Assembly: GCA_965662575.1 (NCBI GenBank)
Contig: CBFIHN010000017.1
Span: forward strand, 1 to 32,020
DNA: 32,020 nucleotides
Direction: 5' to 3'
Origin: CBFIHN01 sp965662575
GTDB taxonomy: Bacteria > Pseudomonadota > Gammaproteobacteria > Francisellales > CACEW01
In this document: one piece after another, positions 24,250 through 31,844 of the stretch
Numbering within the stretch: the stretch's first letter is position 1
How the letters are laid out: each line of letters begins with the position of its first letter
Program-made: the position numbers and the translations under genes
Notes under the pieces: model-generated
What the model was told of the DNA's origin: nothing
Databases searched by the model: none
The model's input: the letters and a program-made list of their open reading frames with translations, nothing else

Positions 24250-25491
24250 TTATGATCGACGAACAAAGCCCACGCCGCCCAAGCGCCTTGATGATTGTAT
24301 AACAGAAACAGGATATATCGTGTGATTATCAGTTTTTCCTTCTATCGTCGTATATGCACTTGGGGAATGATCCTCAATCATTTGACTACCTTCATGATAT
24401 GGTGCCGAAAGATAAGCACGCCACCTGACGATACCATCTGAATAACCACCATAAACTGATGATAACTCAGAGACCATGAACCCAGGGTTTCTAGCTGCCA
24501 GAGGACCCAACTGTTCAAAATACCTTGTAGGATCGCTGAGGCATTGTCGGGCAAAGCCACAGATATCAAACATCATCAAGGTTTCACCGGGGTTCTTGGT
24601 GTTCTCATTTTCTAGCCAGCTGACAGCATGGAAGATAGCATCATTAGCAGTATACCCACTCTCAGTTATTCCAACATTAATGTATTGACTTGGGGAGCCA
24701 TGAGCCGTTATAAGAATTGCTTGCTTAACGCCAGGAGGAACCATTTCTTTTGGTACTAAAGCAGTATAGCTATTTGAGTTTTCTATAATGGCTTGGCGAT
24801 AAGAATAGGCTGGATCTTCCGGGGAGAAACCGCTGAAAACTTTGACCAGTGGCAATTTGATTCTGCTAGGAGTCAACTCTCCATCACTTAATACAGGGTT
24901 ATCGTCAACTGCTTCAAGCTCTATGTCGTCAAGTAATGGCGTATTTTCTTCGGCTATATGTGATGAACTGTTGGTATTGGTGTCTGCATCAAGACCTATC
25001 GGGCTATCATCTGCGCCCAAGACAGACATTGCCACATTCAGAGTTATGCTAGCTAAAAAGCTTGCGGAGTTAAATTTATGCTGCAAATGGGTTACGTGGA
25101 TGTTGAGCTCTTGGCCAACACCTGGAATAGGAATTGCTGAACCAACAGCGCCAGCTTTTGCAGCGCTAGCATAATGGCTGCGACTATGTATTCTTGCCAT
25201 GGCAAGTCCCGAGGTGGCGCCTTGGGCGGGGAAAAAAGCACCACCTAAAAATGTCGCGTTAAGGCCGGCAAATGGTGGTAATACGGCAGAAAGAACAAAG
25301 CTACTGACCAAATGGCCAAAATCCGCGGCACTAAAATGCCCGCTCGGATCCTGGTTCATAATGGGGTTGCCATTGGCATAGGCAAAGCCATTGGGTCCGG
25401 CTTTGGTAAACGCGGTCATCGAATCCAGTTTCATCCTGACCCCGGGGATTGAAGGATCCCTGTTTAAGATACCCCCCCAAGGTGGTGGCAT
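24250..25491 (-). CDS. RHS-core protein with C-terminal putative effector domain (3' part of a frameshifted gene)
   Basis: The open frame holds 413 residues. Residues 22-52 are an RHS repeat-associated core: LDSMTAFTK, then GFAYANGNPIMNQDPSGH. There are no YD repeats. Residues 55-160 are Ala/Gly-rich and hydrophobic, possibly membrane-interacting. Residues 160-210 are acidic and Ser/Asn-rich, and about 215-413 form a distinct domain of unknown family. In it VKQAILITAHGSP (His264) and TLMMFDICGFA (Cys311) resemble the two catalytic strands of clan CD cysteine peptidases. The ATG at 25491 has no ribosome site. The true 5' part lies in the other frame (25331-25681), with a G7 run at the switch. 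No immunity gene follows: rsmG converges after 23 nt. Function is inferred only. Confidence 0.6.
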   Translation of the reverse strand: MPPPWGGILNRDPSIPGVRMKLDSMTAFTKAGPNGFAYANGNPIMNQDPSGHFSAADFGHLVSSFVLSAVLPPFAGLNATFLGGAFFPAQGATSGLAMARIHSRSHYASAAKAGAVGSAIPIPGVGQELNIHVTHLQHKFNSASFLASITLNVAMSVLGADDSPIGLDADTNTNSSSHIAEENTPLLDDIELEAVDDNPVLSDGELTPSRIKLPLVKVFSGFSPEDPAYSYRQAIIENSNSYTALVPKEMVPPGVKQAILITAHGSPSQYINVGITESGYTANDAIFHAVSWLENENTKNPGETLMMFDICGFARQCLSDPTRYFEQLGPLAARNPGFMVSELSSVYGGYSDGIVRWRAYLSAPYHEGSQMIEDHSPSAYTTIEGKTDNHTIYPVSVIQSSRRLGGVGFVRRS

Positions 25492-25681
25492 GCTTTAGCG
25501 CCCCGGCCAAGTGAAACTGATGGGTCACTGCGCGATACGCGCCATCAGCGACTTGTAGCGAATCTCCACTGAGGCTCATGCTTTTAATGCCTAATAGCTG
25601 CCCGGCTGACGCACCTGTGGCAAGCAAAGAGAGCAACAAAAACACCGCAAAATGTCGCATGAAAAAACCACACATAACCAT
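25331..25681 (-). CDS. signal-peptide 5' fragment of the RHS-like gene
   Basis: This frame opens with a Sec signal peptide, MRHFAVFLLLSLLATGASAG, when read from the ATG at 25660; ATGs at 25675 and 25681 are upstream alternatives. It continues LSGDSLQVADGAYRAVTHQF, which resembles the start of an RHS core (the usual form is GNGYRAYNP). After ATTLGG it passes the G7 run at 25472-25478, and from there it reads as an out-of-frame tail of about 46 residues overlapping the RHS core. With one G fewer it would run straight into GILNRDP... of the downstream frame and give a single secreted protein of about 469 residues from 25660. As it stands, the product is a truncated exported peptide. Confidence 0.55.
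   Translation of the reverse strand: MVMCGFFMRHFAVFLLLSLLATGASAGQLLGIKSMSLSGDSLQVADGAYRAVTHQFHLAGALKHATTLGGYLKQGSFNPRGQDETGFDDRVYQSRTQWLCLCQWQPHYEPGSERAF
25472..25478 (-). repeat. G7 homopolymer at the RHS frame junction
   Basis: Seven C on the plus strand (GGGGGGG in the sense of the gene) stand exactly where the two RHS reading frames exchange. Six G joins LGG to ILNRDP; eight G gives a stop within three codons. It is a natural slippage site, or a site of assembly error. Confidence 0.7.
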
Positions 25682-25812
25682 ACTATTAATATAGAGTTAT
25701 TTTTGATGTTTTGCTAGATTATTGTTTTTGGTGTTGGTGTGTCATTCCTGGATACAAGACGTCATCAATAAATAATGTTTGTTACCTTCGTATCAACTTA
25801 TAGCGTGTTCTT

Positions 25813-25820
25813 GCTATAAT
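25813..25820 (+). promoter_or_regulatory. ispB extended -10 promoter
   Basis: TATAAT at 25815-25820 is preceded by TGC (25812-25814), an extended -10. The -35 region is poor. Transcription would begin near 25827, about 20 nt before the ATG at 25848, which argues against the in-frame start at 25779. The rest of 25682-25812 shows no gene. Confidence 0.6.
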
Positions 25821-25847
25821 GTGCGTACTGCATACTATCAATTTGTC

Positions 25848-26816
25848 ATGGATTTTACTGCTATTCGTTACTTGGTTGCCGGAGATTTTCAGCAGACAGA
25901 TCGTTTGATCGAAAAGTGTTTGGACTCTCGTGTCGATTTAATCAGCCAAATTGGTGCACATATTACCCAAGGTGGGGGTAAGCGTTTACGGCCACTACTG
26001 ACTTTGCTGTGTGCAAAAGCCTTAGATTATTTGGGTGATAATCACATTAAACTGGCGGCGATTATTGAGCTGATTCATACTGCGACACTACTGCACGATG
26101 ATGTTGTTGATGCATCGACACAACGTCGTGGTCAAGATACTGCGAACACGATTTGGGGGAATACCGCGAGTGTTTTAACGGGAGATTTTTTATACTCTCG
26201 AACTTTTGAATTAATGGTTGATATTGGTGATATGGAAATTTTGCGTATCCTCGCTGCAACATCTAACCAGATTGCAGAAGGTGAAATGCTCCAGCTACTG
26301 AATTGTCATCGTCCTGAAACTAGTGAGGCAGACTACTTAACAGTGATTGAAAACAAAACGGCCAAGTTATTTGAAGCGGCATGTCTAACACCGGCTGTAT
26401 TGGCTGGTTGTGCCGAGTCACTTAGAACCCATTTTGCACAGTTTGGCATGTATCTTGGCATCACGTTTCAGTTGGTTGATGATATTTTGGATTACACTGC
26501 CAGTGCGGAGCAAATGGGGAAAAATTTAGGTGATGATCTCCGTGAAGGTAAACCTACTTTGCCATTAATTTATGCGCTGACAGAGGCTGATGCAGTGAGC
26601 AGGGGTGTGATTGAGGAGGCAATTAAGCAAGGTAGTGTTGAACAGCTTAAGATTGTTCAAAAAACCATTCAGCAAACTGGAGCCATTGATTATACTCGCA
26701 ACAAAGCGTTGCATTATGCGCAACTGGCGGTTGATAGCTTGCAGGCTTTGCCGTCATCAGACGCACAGCAGGCAATGATGTCACTGGCTAAACTATCAGT
26801 CACACGCTCTCATTAA
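25848..26816 (+). CDS. ispB: octaprenyl (polyprenyl) diphosphate synthase
   Basis: IspB builds the all-trans polyprenyl chain of ubiquinone and menaquinone from FPP and IPP. From the ATG at 25848 it is 322 residues (E. coli 323), beginning MDFTAIRYLVAGDFQQTD. The first Asp-rich motif is LLHDDVVDAS (81-90), preceded by GGGKRLRPLL (42-51). The second is QLVDDILDYT near residue 210. The lid segment GKNLGDDLREGKPTLPL is typical. Chain length cannot be read off. The ribosome site is weak. The usual divergent rplU-rpmA pair is not beside it; an accessory RHS-like gene is divergent instead. Confidence 0.93.
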   Translation: MDFTAIRYLVAGDFQQTDRLIEKCLDSRVDLISQIGAHITQGGGKRLRPLLTLLCAKALDYLGDNHIKLAAIIELIHTATLLHDDVVDASTQRRGQDTANTIWGNTASVLTGDFLYSRTFELMVDIGDMEILRILAATSNQIAEGEMLQLLNCHRPETSEADYLTVIENKTAKLFEAACLTPAVLAGCAESLRTHFAQFGMYLGITFQLVDDILDYTASAEQMGKNLGDDLREGKPTLPLIYALTEADAVSRGVIEEAIKQGSVEQLKIVQKTIQQTGAIDYTRNKALHYAQLAVDSLQALPSSDAQQAMMSLAKLSVTRSH

Positions 26817-26836
26817 ATACGTCTATAGGGGATATT

Positions 26837-27391
26837 ATGTTACCCAAACATCAATGGCTTAAACGCGACTTTTATTTACATCTTGCCATCGCTATTGCCG
26901 TCGCAATCCAGTTGCTCAGTAGTGTGTTATTTGGTTTGCCAGGCCCTTGGTTTTTGGTTCACAAGGTCTTTGGTATCCTAGCTTTTATCTTGATTTTGGC
27001 TTTTTTGGTTTCACGCTTGATTAACCCATCCCCTAGTAAGTGGGCTAATTTATTTCCGTGGAACACCCCGCAAGGTCGGGAGTGCATTATTGCAGATATG
27101 GTCTGTCTCTGCCATGGTAAATTGCCTGTGCGTCGTGGTGGCGGTTTGGCTGGGATGGTCCAAGGTCTGGGGGTTTTGCTGATTTTAGCGATGGGTGCCT
27201 TGGGTACCGTTTGGTATATTCTTATTTATTTTAAGCTTGTTGGTCGCGATGTGACTAGTGCACTGATTCATTTGCATGCGCAATTGGCAGTGTTGGTTTG
27301 GGTTTATTTTATTGCCCATGCTTGTATGGCCATATTGCACCGCTTATTTCCTGAAAAATGGCAAAAGAATATGGAATATCGAGGGCATTAA
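26837..27391 (+). CDS. cytochrome b561-like four-helix membrane protein
   Basis: The 184-residue protein has four predicted membrane helices, at about 14-36, 41-62, 106-130 and 142-166. Histidines sit at helix ends, where prokaryotic b561-type cytochromes bind heme: FLVHKVFGIL in helix 2, and IHLHAQLAVLVWVYFIAHA and ILHRLFPEKW around helix 4. The loop between helices 2 and 3 carries NPSPSKWANLFPW and three cysteines (one in RECII, then VCLC), a less usual feature. The likely role is quinol or membrane electron transfer, but the substrate is unknown. It lies 20 nt after ispB and 3 nt before the CDF gene. Confidence 0.6.
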   Translation: MLPKHQWLKRDFYLHLAIAIAVAIQLLSSVLFGLPGPWFLVHKVFGILAFILILAFLVSRLINPSPSKWANLFPWNTPQGRECIIADMVCLCHGKLPVRRGGGLAGMVQGLGVLLILAMGALGTVWYILIYFKLVGRDVTSALIHLHAQLAVLVWVYFIAHACMAILHRLFPEKWQKNMEYRGH

Positions 27392-27394
27392 ATC

Positions 27395-28558
27395 ATGGTT
27401 GATCCTGCGGTCAGTTATCAGAAAATTCGTCAAGTAACTTTGCTTAGTGCCTTAACTAACAGTGCGTTAGCTGTCATTAAAATATGGTGTGGTATTTTTG
27501 GTCAATCTCCGGCATTAATTACCGATGGTATTCATTCGCTTTCTGATTTGCTGTGTGATGGGTTGGTGCTTATTGCCGCAAAATTTAGTCATGCAGATGC
27601 AGATCACAACCACCCTTATGGCCATCGTCGGATTGAAACCTTTACAACGTTGGGTTTGGGTGTTTTTTTGATTATTCTTGGTTTGGGTATTGCGTATGAA
27701 GCGCTCATGCATATTGTTAACCAAACAACCGTGCGTCCTGATGCGTATACTGCAATTGCTGCGACAATTTCTATTGTTGCTAATGAGCTATTGTTTCGTT
27801 ATTCATTTACGGTGGGTAAGCGCATTAATTCAACCATGCTTAAAGCCAATGCTTGGCATAATCGCAGTGACGCCCTATCATCCCTGATTGTACTTCTTGG
27901 TATTTTAGGTGCGTTAGCCGGCTGGACCTTTCTTGATGCAATTGCTGCGATATTGGTTGCACTGCTAATTACAAAAATGGGTATTAAGTGGGGAGTTGGT
28001 GCAGTTTATGAGCTAACGGATGCCGGGCTTGATGATGAAAAGCTGGCGGTATTGCGTGCCAAAATGATAGCAATTGATGGTGTTTTGTCAATGCATCAAT
28101 TGCGTACACGGAAAATGGCAGACCAAATTTTATTGGATGTGCATGTTTGTATTCGTCCCTATCTTAGTGCTTCTGAAGGCCATCATATTGGTGAGCAGGT
28201 CCGTATGGTGATTCATCAGGTCGATAGAAAAATCACAGATATTACCGTGCATATTGACACAGAGAATCACTCAGAGAGTATCCCAACGGCCTTGCCACCG
28301 ACGCGTAAACAAATAACAGATCAGCTTTTACAGTATTTAGATAAAAGTATCTCTCGCCAGGATATCCTTGGCGTGACGCTTTACTATCAGCACCAGCAAG
28401 CTTACATTGAGCCTAGGTTGCGATTGTCGTTACTAGAGGTCAAATCACACCAGGTGCTTTATCAATTATTCGAGCAAGCAACCAATCACTTGCCCCAGGT
28501 GGTTTTAAGCAATCTATGTTATACTGACTGTGCAATTACGATTCCGTCTGTCTCATGA
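27395..28558 (+). CDS. cation diffusion facilitator (CDF) family metal transporter
   Basis: CDF proteins are proton-driven divalent-metal exporters of the inner membrane (Zn, Fe, Mn, Co). The 387-residue product has about six membrane helices. Metal-site motifs are ALITDGIHSLSDLLCD in helix 2 (Asp/His/Asp) and NAWHNRSDALSSL in helix 5 (HxxxD). A His/Asp-rich loop (HADADHNHPYGHRR) precedes helix 3, and the VHVCIRPYLSASEGHHIGE ferredoxin-like C-terminal domain follows the helices. About 90 residues beyond the usual end (from about 295) look like a second soluble domain. The fur gene is far away, and metal specificity cannot be read. It overlaps lptF by 4 nt (ATGA). Confidence 0.9.
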   Translation: MVDPAVSYQKIRQVTLLSALTNSALAVIKIWCGIFGQSPALITDGIHSLSDLLCDGLVLIAAKFSHADADHNHPYGHRRIETFTTLGLGVFLIILGLGIAYEALMHIVNQTTVRPDAYTAIAATISIVANELLFRYSFTVGKRINSTMLKANAWHNRSDALSSLIVLLGILGALAGWTFLDAIAAILVALLITKMGIKWGVGAVYELTDAGLDDEKLAVLRAKMIAIDGVLSMHQLRTRKMADQILLDVHVCIRPYLSASEGHHIGEQVRMVIHQVDRKITDITVHIDTENHSESIPTALPPTRKQITDQLLQYLDKSISRQDILGVTLYYQHQQAYIEPRLRLSLLEVKSHQVLYQLFEQATNHLPQVVLSNLCYTDCAITIPSVS

Positions 28559-29670
28559 TCATTTCTCGCTATTTATGTCGTGAAATTTTCAACACATTGT
28601 TAATTACAACCATCTTTTTGTTGTTCTTAATTTTGTGCAATTTGTTGATTCGTTATTTGGGCAATGCCGCAGGTGGTGAAATGCCTGCGAATACCGTGCT
28701 AAAACTCGCTAGTTTACAATTGCCTAATTACCTTGCTGATTTATTACCAATTAGCCTATTTTTTTCAGTGATTTTTTCTTATGGTCGTTTATTTAGCGAT
28801 AGTGAGATGTCTGTGCTTTTTTCCTGTGGGCTATCATGGTCGCGTTTAGCATGGATTAGCCTAATTCCTGCTGTTTGTACTGCTATATTTCTCAGTGTGT
28901 TAACTTTGTGGTTGGTGCCGCATATGGCAAAACATTTTGATCAACTCAATCGACAAATCCAGCAGACTAAGAATTTGTCGATTGTGCCCAGTGGGATTTT
29001 TACAGCTTTAGGTTCTCAGCAAATTGCTTACATCAATCACTCAGATAAGAAGCATAATCAAATGTCTGGCTTATTTTTATACCGTAATCCAGCCGGTTCT
29101 GCGCCAGAAGTGATTCTTGCGCCCACAGCGTATCAGATGACAGATCCTAAGACAGGTTATCATTATGTGGTATTAAATGATGGTTACAGTTATAAGGCTG
29201 AACCTGCGGCTAAAAATTATCAAATTATCCATTTTAGGCGCTATGCGATTCGCACCAATACCGTCACTAATCGCTCAAACTCTATGGATATGACTGTCAC
29301 GACAAAATTATTAGCACAGAAAACCCTGGCTGCAACAGCCGAGTTACAATGGCGTTTGGCATTGCCAATAGCTGCCATTGTCGCAGCGCTATTGGCTTTA
29401 GTCTTGTCATCAGCTAAGCCTCGTCAAGGTCGTTATGGCAAGTTACTTCCGGCAATTTTGGTATTTGCGCTCTATTTCAACAGTTTAACTATTGGGCACT
29501 CTTGGTTAAAGTCTGGAAAAATTCCGCCAATTATGGGGCTATGGTTAATCCATGCTATATTTTTGTTGGTTGCCTTATGGCAGTTATGGCAATTAAATCG
29601 TGAGCGTGGGGCAATTTTTCCTTTCAGGTCAAGCTATTTGCTCAAAAAGAGGAGAGGGGCTCAATGTTGA
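28555..29670 (+). CDS. lptF: LPS export permease LptF
   Basis: LptF is one of the two permeases of the LptB2FG ABC transporter that extracts lipopolysaccharide from the inner membrane. The 371-residue protein starts MIISRYLCREIFNTLLITT, the LptF N-terminal amphipathic region. It has three membrane helices, a periplasmic beta-jellyroll (about 130-265) and three more helices. YLADLLPISLFFSVIFSYGRL, spanning helix 2, and DSEMSVLFSCGLS in the coupling-helix region are family marks. Its 3' end overlaps lptG by 7 nt. The pepA gene that commonly lies opposite lptF is absent. Confidence 0.94.
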   Translation: MIISRYLCREIFNTLLITTIFLLFLILCNLLIRYLGNAAGGEMPANTVLKLASLQLPNYLADLLPISLFFSVIFSYGRLFSDSEMSVLFSCGLSWSRLAWISLIPAVCTAIFLSVLTLWLVPHMAKHFDQLNRQIQQTKNLSIVPSGIFTALGSQQIAYINHSDKKHNQMSGLFLYRNPAGSAPEVILAPTAYQMTDPKTGYHYVVLNDGYSYKAEPAAKNYQIIHFRRYAIRTNTVTNRSNSMDMTVTTKLLAQKTLAATAELQWRLALPIAAIVAALLALVLSSAKPRQGRYGKLLPAILVFALYFNSLTIGHSWLKSGKIPPIMGLWLIHAIFLLVALWQLWQLNRERGAIFPFRSSYLLKKRRGAQC

Positions 29671-30728
29671 AGCTGACACGTTATATTGCTTTGACTGTTT
29701 CTGCTACTACGTTGCTAACTCTGTTTGCATTGGCGGCATTATTCTTCATTTTAACTTTTCTTGGGCAAGCTGGGGATATTCAGACTCACGGTTATACAGC
29801 GGGAGTTGCTTTAGAAAATGTTCTGCTAAATTTGCCGGCAAATCTCTACATTATCTTGCCAATGGCGGGTCTTTTGGGTAGTTTGATGGGGTTGGGTTTG
29901 TTAGCCAGTAGCAGTGAGCTGACTGCGATGCGTGCAGCAGGTCTGTCTATCACTAAAATTGCTATTGGTGTTCTGATTGCCAGTATCCTTTTTATCCTAT
30001 TGAATTTTTTTATTGGCAGTTATTTGGCGCCTAAATTACAGCACTATGCCATGATGCGAAAACTCCAGGCGATACAGCAACAAAGTTTTCTGGTTACGCC
30101 AGGTTCTAGCTGGTTTCGATTGGGTGGTGATTTTATTCATATTGCTGAGGCTAAATCACAAACTGAGCTTAGTGACGTCACTCGTTATCACATTGAAGAC
30201 CATCGATTAAAGTCAGTCATACAGGCAAAAGAAGCGGTTTATAAAGATGGTAGTTGGCATTTGCATGATATCGTCACAACCATGATTTCCACTAAAAAAA
30301 TCAAACAAATTCACGCGAAAATAGCATCGTGGAAACAATTGGTTTCGCCAGAAATTTTAGCCATTGCTTTAACCAAAAATGATTACCTCACATTAGCTGG
30401 GTTGCATACCTATATTGACTATCGTGTGAATAATCACCTTGATGCGAGTAACTATCAGTTGCAGTTTTGGCAAATTTTGTTTAACCCATTATCAGTGTTA
30501 ATTTTGATGCTGTTAGCGCTGCCTTTTGTTTTTGGCCCTTTACGGTCAAGCAATAAAAGTTTGCGCTTATTGGCAGGAATTCTAACTGGTTTTATGTTTT
30601 TTTTGATTAATCAATTCTTTGGGTCATTTTCTTTAGTCTATAAAATGCCACCGATTTTTGGTGCGTTAATACCCAGCCTTATCTTCTTAGTCATTTTGAT
30701 GTTCGCTATTTGGTTGATGGAGCGGTGA
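29664..30728 (+). CDS. lptG: LPS export permease LptG
   Basis: LptG is the partner permease of LptF in the LptB2FG exporter. The 354-residue product starts MLKLTRYIALTVSATTLLTL and has the same six-helix plan with a periplasmic jellyroll. LGSLMGLGLLASSSELTAMR, near residues 70-90, is the coupling-helix block. IHIAEAKSQTELSDV and RYHIEDHRLKSVIQAKEAVY lie in the jellyroll. The C-terminal helices FNPLSVLILMLLALPFVFGPL follow. The last base of its TGA is the first base of the truA ATG. Confidence 0.94.
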   Translation: MLKLTRYIALTVSATTLLTLFALAALFFILTFLGQAGDIQTHGYTAGVALENVLLNLPANLYIILPMAGLLGSLMGLGLLASSSELTAMRAAGLSITKIAIGVLIASILFILLNFFIGSYLAPKLQHYAMMRKLQAIQQQSFLVTPGSSWFRLGGDFIHIAEAKSQTELSDVTRYHIEDHRLKSVIQAKEAVYKDGSWHLHDIVTTMISTKKIKQIHAKIASWKQLVSPEILAIALTKNDYLTLAGLHTYIDYRVNNHLDASNYQLQFWQILFNPLSVLILMLLALPFVFGPLRSSNKSLRLLAGILTGFMFFLINQFFGSFSLVYKMPPIFGALIPSLIFLVILMFAIWLMER

Positions 30729-31477
30729 TGAAGGTTGCCATTGGTATTGAATATTGCGGCCTCAATTATCATGGCTGGCAACGCCAGCAGAATGCAGTAA
30801 GTATTCAGGCGCATATTGAGCAAGCGCTAAGTCAAGTTGCCAATGATGATATTGAAGTCTACTGTGCTGGGCGTACCGATCGAGGTGTTCATGCTGTGTG
30901 TCAGGTTGCACATTTTCAGACAGAGATTGAGCGACCCATTAGCGCCTGGGTCAATGGGGCTAATGTCTATTTGCCTTCAGATATTAAAGTTCTTTGGGCT
31001 AAGCCGGTTGCTGTGGATTTTCATGCTCGTTTTAATGCTATCTCAAGGCGATACCGTTATTGGATTCACAATCACCCAGTTGCTCCAGCCATTTTCCATG
31101 GTCGCTGTACACATTATCCCTATCAGGTTAGTGAAGCACTAATGCATCAAGCTGCGCAATGCCTAATTGGCGAGCATGATTTTACCAGTTTTCGTGCGGC
31201 AGGCTGTCAGTCTAAAAGTTGTTGCCGTCATGTTGAGTTTGTGAAGGTATCTCGTGATGGTGGATCAGTTTTTATTGATATCCAAGCCAATGCATTTTTA
31301 TATCACATGGTCAGAAATATTGTTGGCAGCTTGCTTATCATTGGTGAAAAAAAACAACCGCCAGAGTGGATGCACAATTTATTGATTGCAAAAGATCGTA
31401 CATTGGCAGCGCCAACTGCTCCAGCTGCTGGGCTTTATTTTGTTCAAGCTAATTATTCACAAATTGAATTTGCATAA
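30728..31477 (+). CDS. truA: tRNA pseudouridine(38-40) synthase
   Basis: TruA makes pseudouridine at positions 38-40 of the tRNA anticodon arm. The ATG at 30728 gives 249 residues and starts MKVAIGIEYCGLNYHGWQRQ, the canonical TruA opening; an upstream ATG at 30710 only adds residues from lptG. The catalytic Asp51 lies in CAGRTDRGVHA. FHARFNAISRRYRYWI, DFTSFRAAGCQSKS and FLYHMVRNIVGSLLIIG are all family blocks. It is the last protein gene before the rRNA operon. Confidence 0.97.
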   Translation: MKVAIGIEYCGLNYHGWQRQQNAVSIQAHIEQALSQVANDDIEVYCAGRTDRGVHAVCQVAHFQTEIERPISAWVNGANVYLPSDIKVLWAKPVAVDFHARFNAISRRYRYWIHNHPVAPAIFHGRCTHYPYQVSEALMHQAAQCLIGEHDFTSFRAAGCQSKSCCRHVEFVKVSRDGGSVFIDIQANAFLYHMVRNIVGSLLIIGEKKQPPEWMHNLLIAKDRTLAAPTAPAAGLYFVQANYSQIEFA

Positions 31478-31542
31478 ATTTTGGCATTATCAACAGTTCT
31501 GTCTATACTGAAAGCCATAGGCCTTTCAACTAAACATAAAAA

Positions 31543-31565
31543 ACCTCAATTATTTTGATTGAGGT
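31543..31565 (-). terminator. leftward-reading hairpin terminator upstream of rrn
   Basis: ACCTCAAT (31543-31550) pairs with ATTGAGGT (31558-31565) around a 7-nt loop. On the minus strand it is followed at once by a run of T (TTTTTTATG). On the plus strand there is no T tract. It would stop transcription coming leftwards out of the rRNA region. A second, imperfect hairpin, TGAAAG/CTTTCA (about 31509-31526), lies nearer truA. Confidence 0.45.
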
Positions 31566-31567
31566 AG

Positions 31568-31595
31568 TTGACGGTTTTGTAAATGGCTGTATAAT
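31568..31595 (+). promoter_or_regulatory. rRNA operon promoter (P1-like)
   Basis: TTGACG (31568-31573), a 16-nt spacer and a perfect TATAAT (31590-31595) are followed by the GC-rich discriminator GCGTCGC. That type is found at stringently controlled rRNA promoters. Transcription should begin near 31602. The DNA upstream (31528-31560) is A/T-rich and could act as an UP element. Confidence 0.85.
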
Positions 31596-31844
31596 GCGTC
31601 GCTCTTTTGGGCCAAATAGTTGGTTTGAAAGGGATGTCACTGTTAATAAGTGCGGAAGTTGTTTAAAAGAGATTGGAATTAAGTGTAGGTACCTGTCAAG
31701 AGTCCTTATTCTAAGGGGCTTGAGAGGAATCAATTATTTTTGAGATTTTAAGAGATTAGAATTTTATCTATCAGTGATTTTTGGGAGTTTTAGGAATTTG
31801 GCTTTTTGTTATTTATTTAGCGAGAAGTTATATCAAACTTGATT
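31596..31844 (+). other. 16S rRNA leader region
   Basis: About 240 nt lie between the likely start of transcription and mature 16S. No gene is seen. One hairpin is CAAG...CTTG with an inner CCTTA/TAAGG stem (31697-31722). Near the end, ATCAAACT (31832-31839) is exactly complementary to AGTTTGAT inside the 16S 5' end. No clear boxA antitermination sequence was found; GCTCTTTTGGG at 31601-31611 is only a partial match. 31740-31830 is very AT-rich and could hide a second promoter. Confidence 0.6.

Noticed and set aside
24842..25381. Plus-strand open frames opposite the RHS-like gene, considered as an immunity gene
   Set aside because: They are antisense to the RHS coding frame, Ser/Ala-rich without domain signals, and have no promoter or ribosome site.
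25779..25847. Upstream start for ispB
   Set aside because: It would begin before the extended -10 promoter at 25815-25820 and adds residues foreign to the family.
31530..31743. Small open frames on both strands between truA and 16S
   Set aside because: They overlap the rRNA promoter and leader, have no ribosome site and resemble no known protein.
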